A stretch of 64,000 nucleotides of DNA from Zizania palustris (GCA_019279435.1 JAAALK010000289.1:6082342-6146341); one strand, 5' to 3'. Counted from the stretch's first letter, positions 22,605 through 33,894 are shown. The notes: generated by a model from the sequence alone, not told the origin. A program made the numbers and translations.

Positions 22605-23060
22605 ATTTTGAATTTGTCGGCTAGGGTATCTTCCTCATGTCCCAACACCAAGAAACATATCCAAAATAATGTGGGCTCTACAGATAAAAGGCCATTAAAA
22701 TGGAGACTAGTTGACCTAATGGGAAGTAATGGTGTTCCTGCTAACGATATATGGCGTCGATTACACACTGGCTGCCGCAGATCTAACCCCTGCTGCCCGC
22801 AGTTCGCTGGATTTTGCCCTCGCCACACCCTCGCCACGGCCCCACCGCGCCCTCGTCATGCCTCCGCCGTGCCCCCGCCATGCCCACGCCCTCGTCGTGC
22901 CTTTGTATGGCGAGCGCCACATCCATCGCGGGTGCCACACCACGCCACAATGGCGCCTGCCACAGACACTCAAATGATATGGTGGTCCGTGGCGAATTGT
23001 AGATTTCTGCCACGGCGATATGGCGACGCCATAACAACTATGTTACACAGACACGATTGT
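22605..23060. other. GC-rich stretch with a hAT-like right end
   Basis: The sequence around 22800-22950 is rich in CCCTCGCCACG-type repeats. GCGACGCCATAACAACTATG, ending at about 23041, matches the right ends of the hAT-like elements at 14722-15370 and 24501-25430. The matching left end and target duplication could not be fixed; TATATGGCGTCG near 22750 is a weak candidate. Confidence 0.4.
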
Positions 23061-23716
23061 TTCTATTTTTTGCTGATGAAGATACTTTGTGATCTGTGTA
23101 AATAATTATCCTGCCACATAGACTCCATGTTTAGCACAAGTAATAACTAATAGATTGACCATTGAACCATAAAATTCATAAATATTTAATAAAAACAAGT
23201 AATGGAATTGTATTATTACTCTCTATAACTCAATGGCATAATGATAGAAAAAGCCCTTCCCCTTACATAAATACATTTTTTTCATCCTTAGCACTATGTC
23301 ATATGTAAAAGTATATAGGTGTACTAATTGAAACTGATGATATTGGATTTCTTACAAAATAATTTGATACTTTTTTGCTAATATAATAAGGGAAAACCAT
23401 GGTTTAACCCTAGAGTCAAAATCAACTTATATTTGTGAATGTAAGAATTTTTAGTTATAACAACTCAACCTTCCATAGATAACATATATGTATTGTCACA
23501 ATCTTCAGCTTTCACACAAAAAATGCAGTTGTCTGCTACTGTGCTCTACTTTGTAATATCATGGATGTAGATTTCAAAAAACGCAAGTGATGATCTAGAC
23601 TTTGTTCAACCTGGTCCAATGGATTTCCTAGCTTGATTCTTCTAGTAACAAATGGAGATAATTGCATAGAAATTCTAGAAACCTGATGACAATCAGTGAC
23701 ATGAACTCAAAAATAC
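23061..23716 (-). other. Quinolinate synthase intron 2 start, no gene seen
   Basis: AT-rich sequence beyond the exon 2 donor. No further quinolinate synthase exon or other gene is visible. Confidence 0.55.
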
Positions 23717-24001
23717 CTTATTAAATCCTGATTGATCAAGTATCGCACGAACATTTTCTGACATGAAGTCAACACCTAAGACAGTGATATATTCGCATCC
23801 TGCTTCAGCCATTTTTACTGCACTATCTGCCATTACCAATGAATCAGAAATGTGGATGTGGGGCCAATGCCTCTTTGAAGCAGTCAGTATGCCTTGCACC
23901 TCAGGATCCATATAGAAGTGTGCGACAACCCCAATTTTTTTCTCGCTAAGGGATTTCACAAGCTCTGAAATCTTGGATTCATCAGGAGACAAGAACATCG
24001 C
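23717..24001 (-). CDS. QS: Quinolinate synthase, exon 2: start of NadA domain (gene incomplete here)
   Basis: This exon encodes 95 codons between an AG acceptor (24002-24003) and a GTATTT donor (23711-23716), both in phase 0. It carries the N-terminal part of a NadA quinolinate synthase domain, with the conserved stretches VVAHFYMDPEVQG, HISDSLVMADSA and ITVLGVDFMSENVRAIL. It is the direct continuation of exon 1 (29846-30556) across a 5844-bp intron. The cluster-binding cysteines and the remaining two thirds of NadA should lie in later exons to the left, but none is visible between 12593 and 23716, where retroelements and a sequence gap lie. The gene may be truncated here, or its next exon may be further away or in the gap. 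Confidence 0.92.
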
Positions 24002-24500
24002 CTGCAATTTCCAAAATAAGCTCAGTCAGTCTCAAGACTGCTGACTGCATCGCAGAAATCAAGGAAACTTATGGTAAAATGGTGTAACATTAAAATATTA
24101 TATTTGTTTTCATGAATAGTCCTATAGATAATCAATAGAATAATTTTGCAGGTAATAACATCCTTAATTGAAATACATCAGGTTACATGTGGGCTGTGGC
24201 ATTTATATTAGTAAGATAAAGTCACCAACTCACAAAAAGTTACTCAGGGCATACTGACATAGTTGATGTATGTGCAATCAATTTTTAGTTTGTTTCATCC
24301 TTCCAATAAACTAATAAAGATTTTTCCAAACTTGTAGAAACAAGACTACAAGTTCGCCTTTAACAATATCCTTAAAAATACATAACTTCACAATGATACG
24401 GTAGAAATTGTGAATAAAAACTAATAAGAAGCTGAGCTACTTTTCATAACATCAAATAACATGTCAAGATATGTCATAGTCCAGCAAAAAGTCTCTAAAT
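24002..24500 (-). other. Quinolinate synthase intron 1, 3' part, no gene seen
   Basis: AT-rich intron sequence between exon 2 and the hAT-like insertion. No coding potential or known repeat was recognised, apart from the acceptor-side sequence at 24002-24012. Confidence 0.6.
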
Positions 24501-25430
24501 CACAGTTGTTACGGTGAAGCGGCGAGGCAAGGCGTCAGACCACCTTCACACCTTTAGGCGAGTATGGCGTGTGGCGAGGCGACGCCATACTCACTTCACA
24601 TAAATGAAGTGAGAACAGTACAATAGTATTGCTCAATTGCAAATTTAACATCATCAATTCATTATCACTTGATACTACTTAGGTCATTAATACTACAATC
24701 TACATAGCTACAAGCAAGATTAATGTTTGCAAGTCACTAATACTTAGTGTTAGAAAAATCAATGATTAGCCCAGGATTAGAGATTAATCTGTTAATTGGA
24801 AGATTAATCAATAAGTTAATATAATAATAAGATAAATCGTGCCAGCATTTACTCTTGCTGACACTTCTCACTTGACACAAGACAAGCTTTTTTTGCAGTC
24901 CATCTCTCTCCATCTTTTCTCTCTCCAATAGTAGTCACTCTACACGCCTCCTCTCTCTCTAGCTTTCTGCCTCCTCTCTCTCTGGCTCTCTGCCTCCTCT
25001 TTCTTTGGCTCTCTGCAGTCTGCGTCCTTCTCTGCTCTCGTATTCTCAGGCCGACCCCCATGAATGGCGTGCAGTCCCAACGCGCGGACGCATGGATCTG
25101 GCAACCAGGGCGCAGATCCGACGGCCGAGGCATGGATCTGGTGGCCAGGGCACGGATCTAGCGGCGAACACGTGGATCCGACGGTCGAGGAACGGATCCA
25201 AGCGGCGGGCTTCGACTCTCCATCAACACTCCATCGCCGCCACCATCTGGCGTCCTGGTGGAGCTTTTTGGTGTCCGCACAACACCTAATCCCTTGAGGC
25301 GGACACCATATCACGTGAAGCGGACGCCACACTCCGATATGGCGAGTCATCCGTCGTGGCATCGGCTGAGGACCACTCAGACGCCTAATCGTCGCCTAAT
25401 CAATGATTAGGCGATGCCATGACAACTATG
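24501..25430. mobile_element. hAT-like non-autonomous DNA transposon in quinolinate synthase intron 1
   Basis: The 930-bp element is flanked by a perfect 8-bp target duplication CTCTAAAT (24493-24500 and 25431-25438). Its imperfect terminal inverted repeats are CACAGTTGTTACGGTG on the left and, inverted, CATAGTTGTCATGGC on the right. An 8-bp duplication is the rule for hAT elements. Subterminal GGCGA/TCGCC-type repeats occur at both ends. The interior (about 25080-25210) has imperfect repeats around GGATC(T/C) motifs. No transposase is present. It shares end sequences with the element at 14722-15370. Confidence 0.8.
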
Positions 25431-25438
25431 CTCTAAAT

Positions 25439-26649
25439 CTAAAAGGAACCAATTTATCAGTGCTCTAAAGGTAGTTCAAAATTTTATTTTCTAATGATAT
25501 TGTCAATGCCGGCAGGATTTGGTGAAGCATACAATGCAAGATTGTAGTCCTCTGGAAAGGATATACTGTAAGGTGGAGAAATTATGCATCTCTCTACTGT
25601 TAAAGTAGAAAACGGAGAACAACTTTTGTCTTACCCGGCTACCCCACAGCCAACTTTTGTCCTACCCGGCTACCCCACAGCCCTAAAACCCTGGTAATAG
25701 GGAGAATGAGGTGGGATATAGCACAGTACTAGAAACTAGAGAAAGAACAAGAAAAGAAAAGAACTGTTGGCCTTCTGGTCCATTCAGCTGATGTAGTCCT
25801 TCTGGCCCATTCGAATGGTGTAGTTAGCTTTGTGGCCCATTCAAAAGTACAGCAAGAGATCAAGCAGAGTAATGAGTGAATTACTCTAAAATAAAGTTTA
25901 CTTTTAGGGATTATTTATCATGTACTTATCTTTGCACAAAAGTTATGCCATCTTCTGTGATTTCTACAGTTTACGTTCCAGGAAATATAGCCTTCATTTC
26001 CCCCAAATGATCACACATTTCAAGCAGCTAATTAGCTAAATTCCTAAAGCAACCCGCCAATATGGTCACACAAAGTGGAAAAGGGAACGAGGTGATACTG
26101 ACATTATTAGGTTGACACCTAACCCTCTGTTCTTGACCATCCATATGCTATTACCACAAGTCACTTGTCATTATAAAAGGTTCATTGCTTTTATGCCACC
26201 GTTATTCCCCGAAACACCAGATATACCATTAATATACAATATTTCCTTCAATGCCACTACTATTCTCGGATGCACCCCCGTATGACATTTTGTACACGTG
26301 GCGACTACGGGCCCACCTGCAGGCAGCCAACATTTCGTATTGCCCTACTGCCCCCAAACATTCTTCTTCTGGCTCCTGATTCCTCGCGTGCTCACCAAAC
26401 ACTTAGAGATTGGGAGGCAGTCCTGAGCCACATTATGTGTCCAACATGCCTGCAAGCAGCTGTCCTTGTAAGCCCAGCACCGAGTTCAGCTCTCGGATGC
26501 TGCTACCACGTAGCTCATGGATATCTCTGCCACACCGCTCGGGGTGGTCGCCACCGCACCGCTAAGTTGGGCATGGTTTGGCATAATTGCAGCTACAAGC
26601 AAATGGAGAAACAAGAATCCAGTCTAGCAATAAACAAATCCAAGCAGTA
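25439..26649. other. Intron 1 sequence with a 31-bp tandem duplication, no gene seen
   Basis: Non-coding sequence inside quinolinate synthase intron 1. A 31-bp unit starting CAACTTTTGTC is duplicated in tandem at 25620-25650 and 25651-25681 with one difference. Another short repeat around TTCTGG(T/C)CCATTC lies at about 25770-25850. The short frames in 26270-26650 show no recognisable domain. Confidence 0.6.
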
Positions 26650-26654
26650 AACAG

Positions 26655-26949
26655 TGAGAGGATAAGTATTGTGTTAGGGGGTGCAGTCAATTTTGGCATA
26701 TGTGCTGTTTGGCATATGTGGTGTCATCATTTCAGCTTTAGTGCTTTAGCATCTTCTACTTTTGCTTTATGCTTTTGAGCTTCTTGAGCTGCAGCCTGCA
26801 AGTCTTATATCCTATATGTAACCCCCAACCAGCCTTGTTTGAGGGGTGAGAAATGAGAGGGAGAATAGTGCTGTTTTCAGTCCTGAGTGTTCTGTCCATA
26901 TCTGAATTTTAGCCCCAAAAATTTTGTTTCTTGCGATTTCTCTCCAACA
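26655..26949 (+). mobile_element. Solo LTR of a non-autonomous copia family
   Basis: This 295-bp LTR begins TGAGAGGATAAGTATTGTGT and ends TCTCTCCAACA. It is flanked by a perfect 5-bp target duplication AACAG (26650-26654 and 26950-26954). It closely matches the LTR at 14078-14360, which is followed by a primer binding site and gag, so it belongs to that family. No internal sequence remains, so it most likely arose by LTR-LTR recombination. It lies in intron 1 of quinolinate synthase. Confidence 0.9.
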
Positions 26950-26954
26950 AACAG

Positions 26955-27630
26955 CAGCACCCATGAAACAAATTGAAATATGGCAAGCTCTCACCAAAAG
27001 GAAGTGTAGATTGCCCATGAATGCAATTGGGTCAAACTGCTGCAGCAACGGAAAAGATGGGATTGATCTGATGAGTGTGGAAGAATATGTTGAGGTGAGA
27101 CAGGTTGGAGAGGTCACTCCCTCCGGTGGGATCGCGCTCGGCGTGGTGCTGGGCGGGGCGGGGCGGGGCTCGCGCGGGGTCAAGTGATGCTTGGCCGCGA
27201 AGCATAGGCCACCGATCACGTGGTTGCAACCAGCAAGTCTGCAACTAGCTCAAAGATGGACCAAAGCCAAAGATGGACCAAAGCCAAGAACCGCAGGCTT
27301 CCACTTCGCTGATGTCAACGCCGTGATGGTGTGAGCGTCGAACCCACAAGTCGTCGCCATCTGCAGGTGGTTGCCTTACGAGTCCACAAAGCCTCTGCTC
27401 GCCTTCATCTAGAAGGAGGAGCACCCCTCGCCTTACGAGTCTAGGGAGTCTGCGGCAAGCCCCTGCTCCCACACCAGTGGTTTTGCGCCATATGCGTCAG
27501 CGGCGAGGAAGAGCGCCCCATCGGTGTGGTGTCCATGACGTCGACGATGGACACGTGCGGGCTGAGCTCAGGTACTTGCTGGTGCGCACGCACTAGGAAC
27601 AGAGGAGGGCAGGTATGTGTTGGCGCGCAC
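26955..27630. other. Intron 1 sequence left of the Pack-MULE, no confident gene
   Basis: Moderately GC-rich sequence in which no known domain was recognised. The duplicated segment starts within it at 27390. Frames such as 27245-27472 (minus) are short and unsupported. Confidence 0.5.
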
Positions 27631-27639
27631 GCACTACGA

Positions 27640-29198
27640 GAGAAATTTGCAAATATGGCACTCCCTTCGGTGGGCTTTGCAAGAACGGCACCCCAACGTT
27701 GGCAATTGCAGATATAACATTATAATAGTGGGGCGTTTGAATATATGGCATTGCTCTCCACTAAACTGGTTTTTTGAGGTCTTCTACCAGTTTTGCCCTT
27801 GCTTCTACAACAGCTACCGCATCCCGAATCGCTGAGAACCTTCTCTCCCATTCGTCCCGACCGGAGTTCACTCCCACATTGTACAGTGCATCGCCGCCCT
27901 CCGCCCCGGCGCGCTCCGTCGCCGTCCTCCGCCCGCCCCTCGCCCCCGTGCCCTCCGCCGCCGCCCTCCGCCCCCGCGCGCTCTGCCGCCGCCCTCCGCC
28001 CCCGCCCGCTCCGCCACCGCCGCCATGGCGAGCTCCGCGAGGCTGGCGACGGCGATCTCCGTGGTGCCGATCAGCTTGGCCTTGCCCGCCGGGTTCCCCA
28101 TTTGCACCACCTGCAGCCCGATCGCACTGTACGCCATGTGCCCCAGCCTCGACGCCACCTTCAAACCACGCATGCATTGCGCGATCGAATTCAAGCAGCG
28201 ATTTTTTCTTGAAGGGTAAATGGTAATAAATTCTTGCAACATTCGCCAATAATCTTACGATCAATCCGAGGAAGCCGAAGAGGGCGCCTCGCATTGAGAC
28301 GGCGCCAGTGAGGTAGACGACGACCACCGCACCGAGCAACGTGCTCTGGGCGATCAACCCGGCCACTCCGGCTTGCAGCCACAAGTCCACAACTAGCGTG
28401 AGACCTCTTCGGCTCTCCTGTCCTATCCTGCTTCGATCAGAACTGGCAGGAAAAGGAGACGGAACCTTGAGAATGTCGAGCTCCCGAACGAGGCTTGCCG
28501 TCATGAACATGGCGAGGATCCCCACCAGCGCTGACAAGCCGCCGAAAGCACCGATCACTGACGGGCTCACGCCTGCCATTAACAAGAGCTCGATGATATC
28601 TTGATCAGCAATGGCAACTAACAAATCGATTTTTTTTCCTGAACTACTGAATGATAATGTCATAATATCTTCAGAAGTATAGTCTAAATTGATAGCTAGA
28701 GTACCAGCAGAGGCAGTGCACACAGTGAGATGACGCAGGATAGCTTGATGCAGGTGAGTGGGTCGTTCTTGGCGAGCAGAAACGCGAAGATGGATGCACC
28801 TCGCACTTTGGCGCCTTGGCCGTGCTCTCGGCGGCGGAGGGCGGCGGCGGAGCGCGCGGGGGGGGAGGTCGGCGGCGGAGGGCACGGGGGCGAGGGCAGG
28901 CGGAGGATGGCGGCGGAGGTCGACGGCGGAGCGCGCCGGGGCGGAGGGCGGCGGTGCACTGTACGATGTGGGAGCGAACTCCGGTCGGGACGAATGGGAG
29001 AGAAGGTTGTCAGGGATGCGGTAGCTGTTGTAGAAGCAAGGGCAAAACCGGTAGAAGACCTCAAAAAACCAGTTTAGTGGAGAGCAATACCATATGTTCA
29101 AACTCCCCACTATTATAATGCTATATCTGCAATTGCCAACGTTGGGGTTCCATTCTTGCGAAGCCCACGGAAGGGAGTGCTATATTTGCAAATTTCTC
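27640..29198. mobile_element. Pack-MULE (Mutator-like, non-autonomous), copy 2, inside quinolinate synthase intron 1
   Basis: This is the same element as 252-1814, 1559 bp long. It is flanked by GCACTACGA at 27631-27639 and 29199-29207. It lies between exon 1 (29846-30556) and exon 2 (23717-24001) of the minus-strand quinolinate synthase gene, so it is an intron insertion. The ends differ at a number of positions (for example ATATGGC against ATATAGC), so the inverted repeats have diverged and the insertion is not very recent. It carries no transposase and would depend on a Mutator-type transposase in trans. Confidence 0.9.
27761..29110 (-). pseudogene. Captured host gene fragments with a through-reading 449-codon frame in the Pack-MULE
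   Basis: On the minus strand the Pack-MULE reads open for about 450 codons. The ends of the frame come from the terminal repeats and GC-rich filler. The middle holds segments that look like real exons of a membrane protein: two hydrophobic stretches including GVSPSVIGAFGGLSALVGIL and a later AGVAGLIAQSTLLGAVVV. In another frame (about 28020-28215) the segment containing MAYSAIGLQVVQMG looks like a further exon of the same parent. AT-rich pieces between them look like retained introns, so the capture was probably from DNA. I do not recognise the parent gene. Copy 1 (252-1814) has the same content but is broken by indels. Whether any protein is made is unknown. Confidence 0.5.
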
Positions 29199-29845
29199 GC
29201 ACTACGAAGGTGGGTCCGTAGTAGCTGCGCTTGTACAAAATGGCCTGCATCATTGCGATGCAGGGGTGTATCTGAGAATTGTAATGACATAGAAAAGAAA
29301 TATGTGAATATTAATGTTATATCTAGTGTTTCAGAAAAAAATTAACCCTATTATAAAATAATTAACCCTATTATAAAGGAATTTTTGCTCTTATGCCACA
29401 AAATTGAGTGGTGTTTACTTTTTTGCCACGTTTCGTGTGTTTAACAACTGAGCCTAAGGGCCCCATGTCATACACTAATATAAAACAAAAGAACAAATTC
29501 CACAAACTTATGTGTGGGATGAATCTCTCTATTATAAAAGGGAAAATACACGGACCAGTAGAAAAAACCCTTGTTTGTTCCGGTGCAACTTTTGTGGAAA
29601 ATGGAAATCAGCATCCAACTTTGGTAGATTCTCTAGGTCAGATATATCTAAGCAGAGGCACTACATTTTTAGCCATATTTTGGACAAAGCACAAAATCAA
29701 AGATATACTACTTTTCAATTTTTAGAGGAAAACCACATCTTTTCAATCATTTCAATCAGAGAAATAATAAGAATAAGAACTGATAATTTAATCAGTCGAG
29801 GCAACGGAACGAGAATAAGCAAAACTGCAAAGGAGGTGAACTCAC

Positions 29846-30556
29846 CTGGGCCTCGGCATAGCTACCCTGAGCGCGGACGGTGCCGTCGCGGCCGATGACA
29901 AGCGACGGGAACGACCCCGCAGGGGACCTTCCCTCACGCACCGCGATAGCCGCCCGCGCACGCTTTTGCATGCCGACGAGCACGTTGTGCCATGTGCTGG
30001 CCCGCGACCGCGTCCCAGCGGCGACCCCGAGCGGCGCCAGATCGGCGGGGTCCACGTCGAGCACCTCATCTGGGTGAGCGCCGTCTAGCGCGGAGATGAG
30101 GCAGGCGCAGTACCCGCGCGAGAGCTCCGAGTCGGAGTCAGCCGCGAACCTCATCCGGCCAGCGCCGTCGCACCTTCCCACGAGCCACACCTGCGCGACG
30201 CAACCCATGACGCGATTCGCCGCGACGCGGTCCGCGTCGCCCAGCCGCGGGAGCGCGGCCGCGTAGGCGAGCAGGCGGCGCGCGCGGCCTGCTTCCGGGA
30301 CCGCGCGGAACTCCTCGGCGAGTCTGTGGAGGCGGAGGCGCGGGTCGGCGTCCTCTCCCTGATCCTCCTCATCGGCGGCGCGCCGTAGGGGCGGGGGCAC
30401 GTTCGAGTGGGCGCAACCGACGGCGACGGAGCCGCGGGGATGGGCGCCGCCGCCGCGTGCGGAGAAGGGATGGAGAGGGAACGCGAGGCGAGGCTTCAGG
30501 TTCATGGTCGGCGCGACGAGAGAGGGGAGCGCGGCGGCGAGAGAGGAGACATCCAT
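29846..30556 (-). CDS. QS: Quinolinate synthase, chloroplastic, exon 1: transit peptide and SufE domain
   Basis: This exon encodes 237 codons starting at ATG 30554-30556 and ending at a GTGAG donor (29841-29845). Residues 1 to about 55 form an Ala/Ser/Pro/Arg-rich leader typical of a plastid transit peptide. Residues of about 75-215 form a SufE-type domain with the conserved sulfur-accepting cysteine in NRVMGCVAQVWLVG and the SRGYCACLISALDG segment. In plants SufE is fused to NadA to make quinolinate synthase, where it helps supply sulfur for the 4Fe-4S cluster. The enzyme condenses iminoaspartate with dihydroxyacetone phosphate to quinolinate, a step of plastid NAD synthesis. The exon ends AEAQ in phase 0, and exon 2 at 24001 continues with AMFLSPDE, the expected junction. 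A stand-alone SufE gene was considered, but the matching exon 2 argues for quinolinate synthase. Confidence 0.9.
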
Positions 30557-31570
30557 GGTAGTGGCGCGGCGTGGCGGGGTGGGGAGAGACGTGGATGAGA
30601 GGGATTCCGTCGTATTGCCGCACAGGGCAGGGGTAGGAGACGGCGTAGGGGCCGCGTGCTTTTACGTCGGGTTTGGAATTGGAAGGGTGAGCCGAAAACA
30701 GGTCGCTGGCTGAAGGCTGGAAGGCGGTAGCGTGTGAAACGACCGGACGCTGATGCAGTGGGCCAGTGGCGCAGCTGTCCCGCTGTCCCATCATGCGCTC
30801 CGCCCACGACGACCTGAGACGGCGGTGATGATAATGAAGCGGGCACAGGTCCGGGTGCGCGAAGAGTAAAATTAGATTTTATTTGTATAAATTCTCGCGA
30901 TCTTTTATTGGTTACTAATAGTCGGCCTGGCTACGAAACAGTAAATATAACAAAATAATAAATATATTTAACTTGAAAAATTCTTCATCCCTGCCACAAC
31001 CGGGAGCCCCGTCGCCCCCCCCCCCGCCTCCCAGAGCCCGTTCGCTTGAAGCCGCTGCCCGGACCCACCTCATCGCCTCCCAGAGCCCCGTTCGCTTTAC
31101 GGTGGCAAATGATCGAAGCCTATATTTTTTTTTGGCAAATGATCAATTTCCTTAAATTATAGCACGACAATACATGATCAGCATTAAAAGTTTCACATAG
31201 GTAGCATGTATGGCAAGAGCAACCATACAAGGCAAAGAACATAATCACTTGACACGTGAGCCATACAAGGCAAAGAGCACAATTATATATATTTGATCCC
31301 GACACATTTAAGAATTTCTTCATTACTATTTTTTCCATTTATTCTCATTGGACTTCAATATTTCTATAAGATATGGTTCATGCAAAGATACAATCTTTTG
31401 CCAGTTTGTTTATGTGCACATTTAATGGCGACAATTTGATTCTTCTACAAGATATTTGATCCCTAAATTAACGACATCATAAAAAACTAAAAGATAATAA
31501 ATGAGCTGGATTTGAAAATAAAAAACAATTATATTATTCTACCCTACTATATAAAGAGTTTAGGCTTTTT
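30557..31570. promoter_or_regulatory. Presumed promoter and 5' leader region of quinolinate synthase, copy 2
   Basis: This is the region upstream of the minus-strand ATG at 30556. It is GC-rich for about 300 bp and then AT-rich. The call rests on position only; no TATA box or known motif could be assigned. Confidence 0.35.
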
Positions 31571-31722
31571 CATCATTGAGAGCATCTGGGTCGTCCATCT
31601 CTCGTCTGTCATCATTGGGAGTATCTGGACTGCTCGTCTCTCATCTGTCATCATTGGGAGCATCTGAATCATCTATCTCTCATCTGTCATCATTTAGAGC
31701 ATCTGAACCGTTCATCCTCATT
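31571..31722 (+). repeat. 40-bp tandem repeat, about 3.8 units, copy 2
   Basis: This is the same array as 4181-4335 with a few single-base indels between the copies. Confidence 0.85.
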
Positions 31723-32004
31723 TATTTTTTTCTTAAGGAAACATTCTCTCACGTGTTGTCTCATTACTCCCTTTGCCTTGCATGAAAATTCTTGCCTTGC
31801 ATGAGTAATCACGATTGTCGTCTATTTGGCTTACCTACCATTTATTTGGTTCATCTGTCATCTATTTGGTAACCTGCCATCCTATTTCCATTTCTATATT
31901 TGTCCTTCTCCTTCTCTCTCACCCGCCTCGCACAACGCATGAAGGCTTCGTGCGGCAGGGCTCCAGGTGACTACGAGCGATGGGGGCTACAGTGGCTCGT
32001 CTCC

Positions 32005-32211
32005 CGGGGCTCCGGGCGGCAGGGGCTCATGCTGTCCAACGAGGCCGGCGCCAACACGCTGCACGGCAAGCTGTAGTTGGCGCTCGACACCCAGACACAC
32101 TTCAGCGAGAAAGAAGAGGAGGAGGCGGGGATGTCAACGTCGACCGAGCATCTCGGGGTGCCAAGGCACAAGGGGTGCGGCGAGGCCGCGGTCGTGGCAG
32201 TCCTACTGCAG
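32005..32211 (+). pseudogene. Gene fragment ending at a splice-donor-like site, copy 2
   Basis: This matches 4615-4821, with the same in-frame stop and the same donor-like site at 32212. That the stop is present in both copies shows it is not a single-copy sequencing error. Confidence 0.4.
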
Positions 32212-32289
32212 GTGCGCCAATAATGGCAGCGTCCGCGTCAACTTTTCGTGGTGGATGTCGGCCGGGGAAAGGATTGCTATTACATTAGA

Positions 32290-33590
32290 TTTTTCTGCTC
32301 ATTTTATTTCTCTCCTCTGAAACTTTTAGCTGAGATCAGTATAATATGCGATATGGTCTAATGATGTGGATATGAGCGGATGAGCTTCTTTTTTGTGTTG
32401 AATCAATTTATCAACAAGGAAAACAGATAGAAATTTGGTAATCTTCAATTTAATTGTTGCTTTGATTTCTTTCTCATTTAATTTAGTTGCTTTTCACATC
32501 TCTCGTCTGCACTCATCTAATTAATCTTAACTATTTATTTTGTACTCATACTATTTGGAAAGATTTGGACCGTTCATCTCTCACTTATTGCCTGATTACA
32601 CTCCTTGCCTTGCATGGAGATTCTTGCCTTGCATGGAGTCTATTGATCACGACTATTATTTATTTGCTTCACCTGCCATCTATAGCGTAGCTACGCTGCC
32701 TTTTATTTAAGTCATTCAATCTTTTGCATGCATGCATTCCTAAAACCAAGCTCCCTCTCTCACGTGCAACCATCATTTGCATGCATGCAATGGCAACATC
32801 ACACATGGAAGAAAAAGCTCAAAAACGTAGTGTGATTAGATGGTTGTGGTTATCACACATGGACTATGCACAACTTATTAAATTAAAAAGAAAGTGAAAT
32901 CAATAGGAGTCATCTTTGCATGCTATACAGGACGTCTATGTTAATTACCTTATATAGCTATCCTTAGTTTTTTCTTGAAATTACAAATATAACGGGTATA
33001 AAATTATTTTCCTCCCATATGTTGTTTAATATTTCATAATAATGCCATGCAAATTCAGACTTGCCATACAACTATAATTAATAGCGACTTATGCATGGCA
33101 AGTATATTTGGGTGCCATATATACACATATAAGTTTCACATTTTTCATGTCTTTTTAAAATTTACAGACATACCACATAGAAAGTTTTATTTACGTTCCT
33201 TATATTTTTATTACTTAAATGTGTGGGCACATGTATATATGTAAAATTTTGCTTTACATGGCGTGCACCTATAATTAATACATATATGTCTACCAAAATA
33301 TAATTTGGGTTCTATATATACTATATAAGTTTCACGTTTTTGTTAACTTTCATAATTTATTCCTTAATTCAATTCATCATTGACTTCCATATTGTATTTC
33401 TTAATTAATGCACAGGAACACGCCGTATATACAAAACAGTTGTTTCGGTCTGTTGTATGGAAATGTTGCAAGTGTTGCAATTCAGGTCCAATGCATGTGC
33501 ATGCATAATAAATGATTTATTTCATTAACGTCCATAATTCTAGAGAGTTTGCAGAGGATTAATGCTATTGAAATTATTGTTTGAATATTG
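32290..33590. other. AT-rich non-coding stretch, copy 2
   Basis: This has the same content as 4900-6190. No coding sequence is supported. Confidence 0.6.
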
Positions 33591-33599
33591 CCATCTATA

Positions 33600-33890
33600 G
33601 CTTTGGGCGAGGCGTCTCTCAGCTGCGGACGACGGGGGCTCCATTTTGGGAGAGGCGGCTCTGAGCTACAGACGGCGGTGGGCTCAGCTTCGGGTGACGG
33701 GGGGCTCCGCTTCGGGCGACGGGGGGGGGGGGCTCGGCTCTGGGTGGTGGTGGGCTCCGAGCGGTGGGGATCCAAGTGGAGGGGGCTTCGAGAAGCAGAG
33801 ACAGCGCCGACGGGAACGATGCGTTACTCTTCTTCGGGTGGTGGGGGCTTCAAGATGCGGGAGCTCCGAACGGCGGGGCTCCTGTGAGGA
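33600..33890 (+). repeat. GC-rich imperfect repeat block, copy 2
   Basis: This is the same block as 6200-6488. The G-run lengths differ between the copies, which makes homopolymer sequencing error a likely source of their differences. Confidence 0.6.
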
Positions 33891-33894
33891 GCCA

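Noticed and set aside
22608..23105. 165-codon frame near 22.6-23.1 kb
   Set aside because: Ala/Pro/Arg-rich composition comes from GC-rich repeats inside a probable DNA-transposon remnant. No conserved domain was seen.
29846..30556. Stand-alone SufE gene
   Set aside because: The exon ends in phase 0 at a good donor, and the in-phase NadA exon at 23717-24001 continues it exactly as in plant quinolinate synthase.
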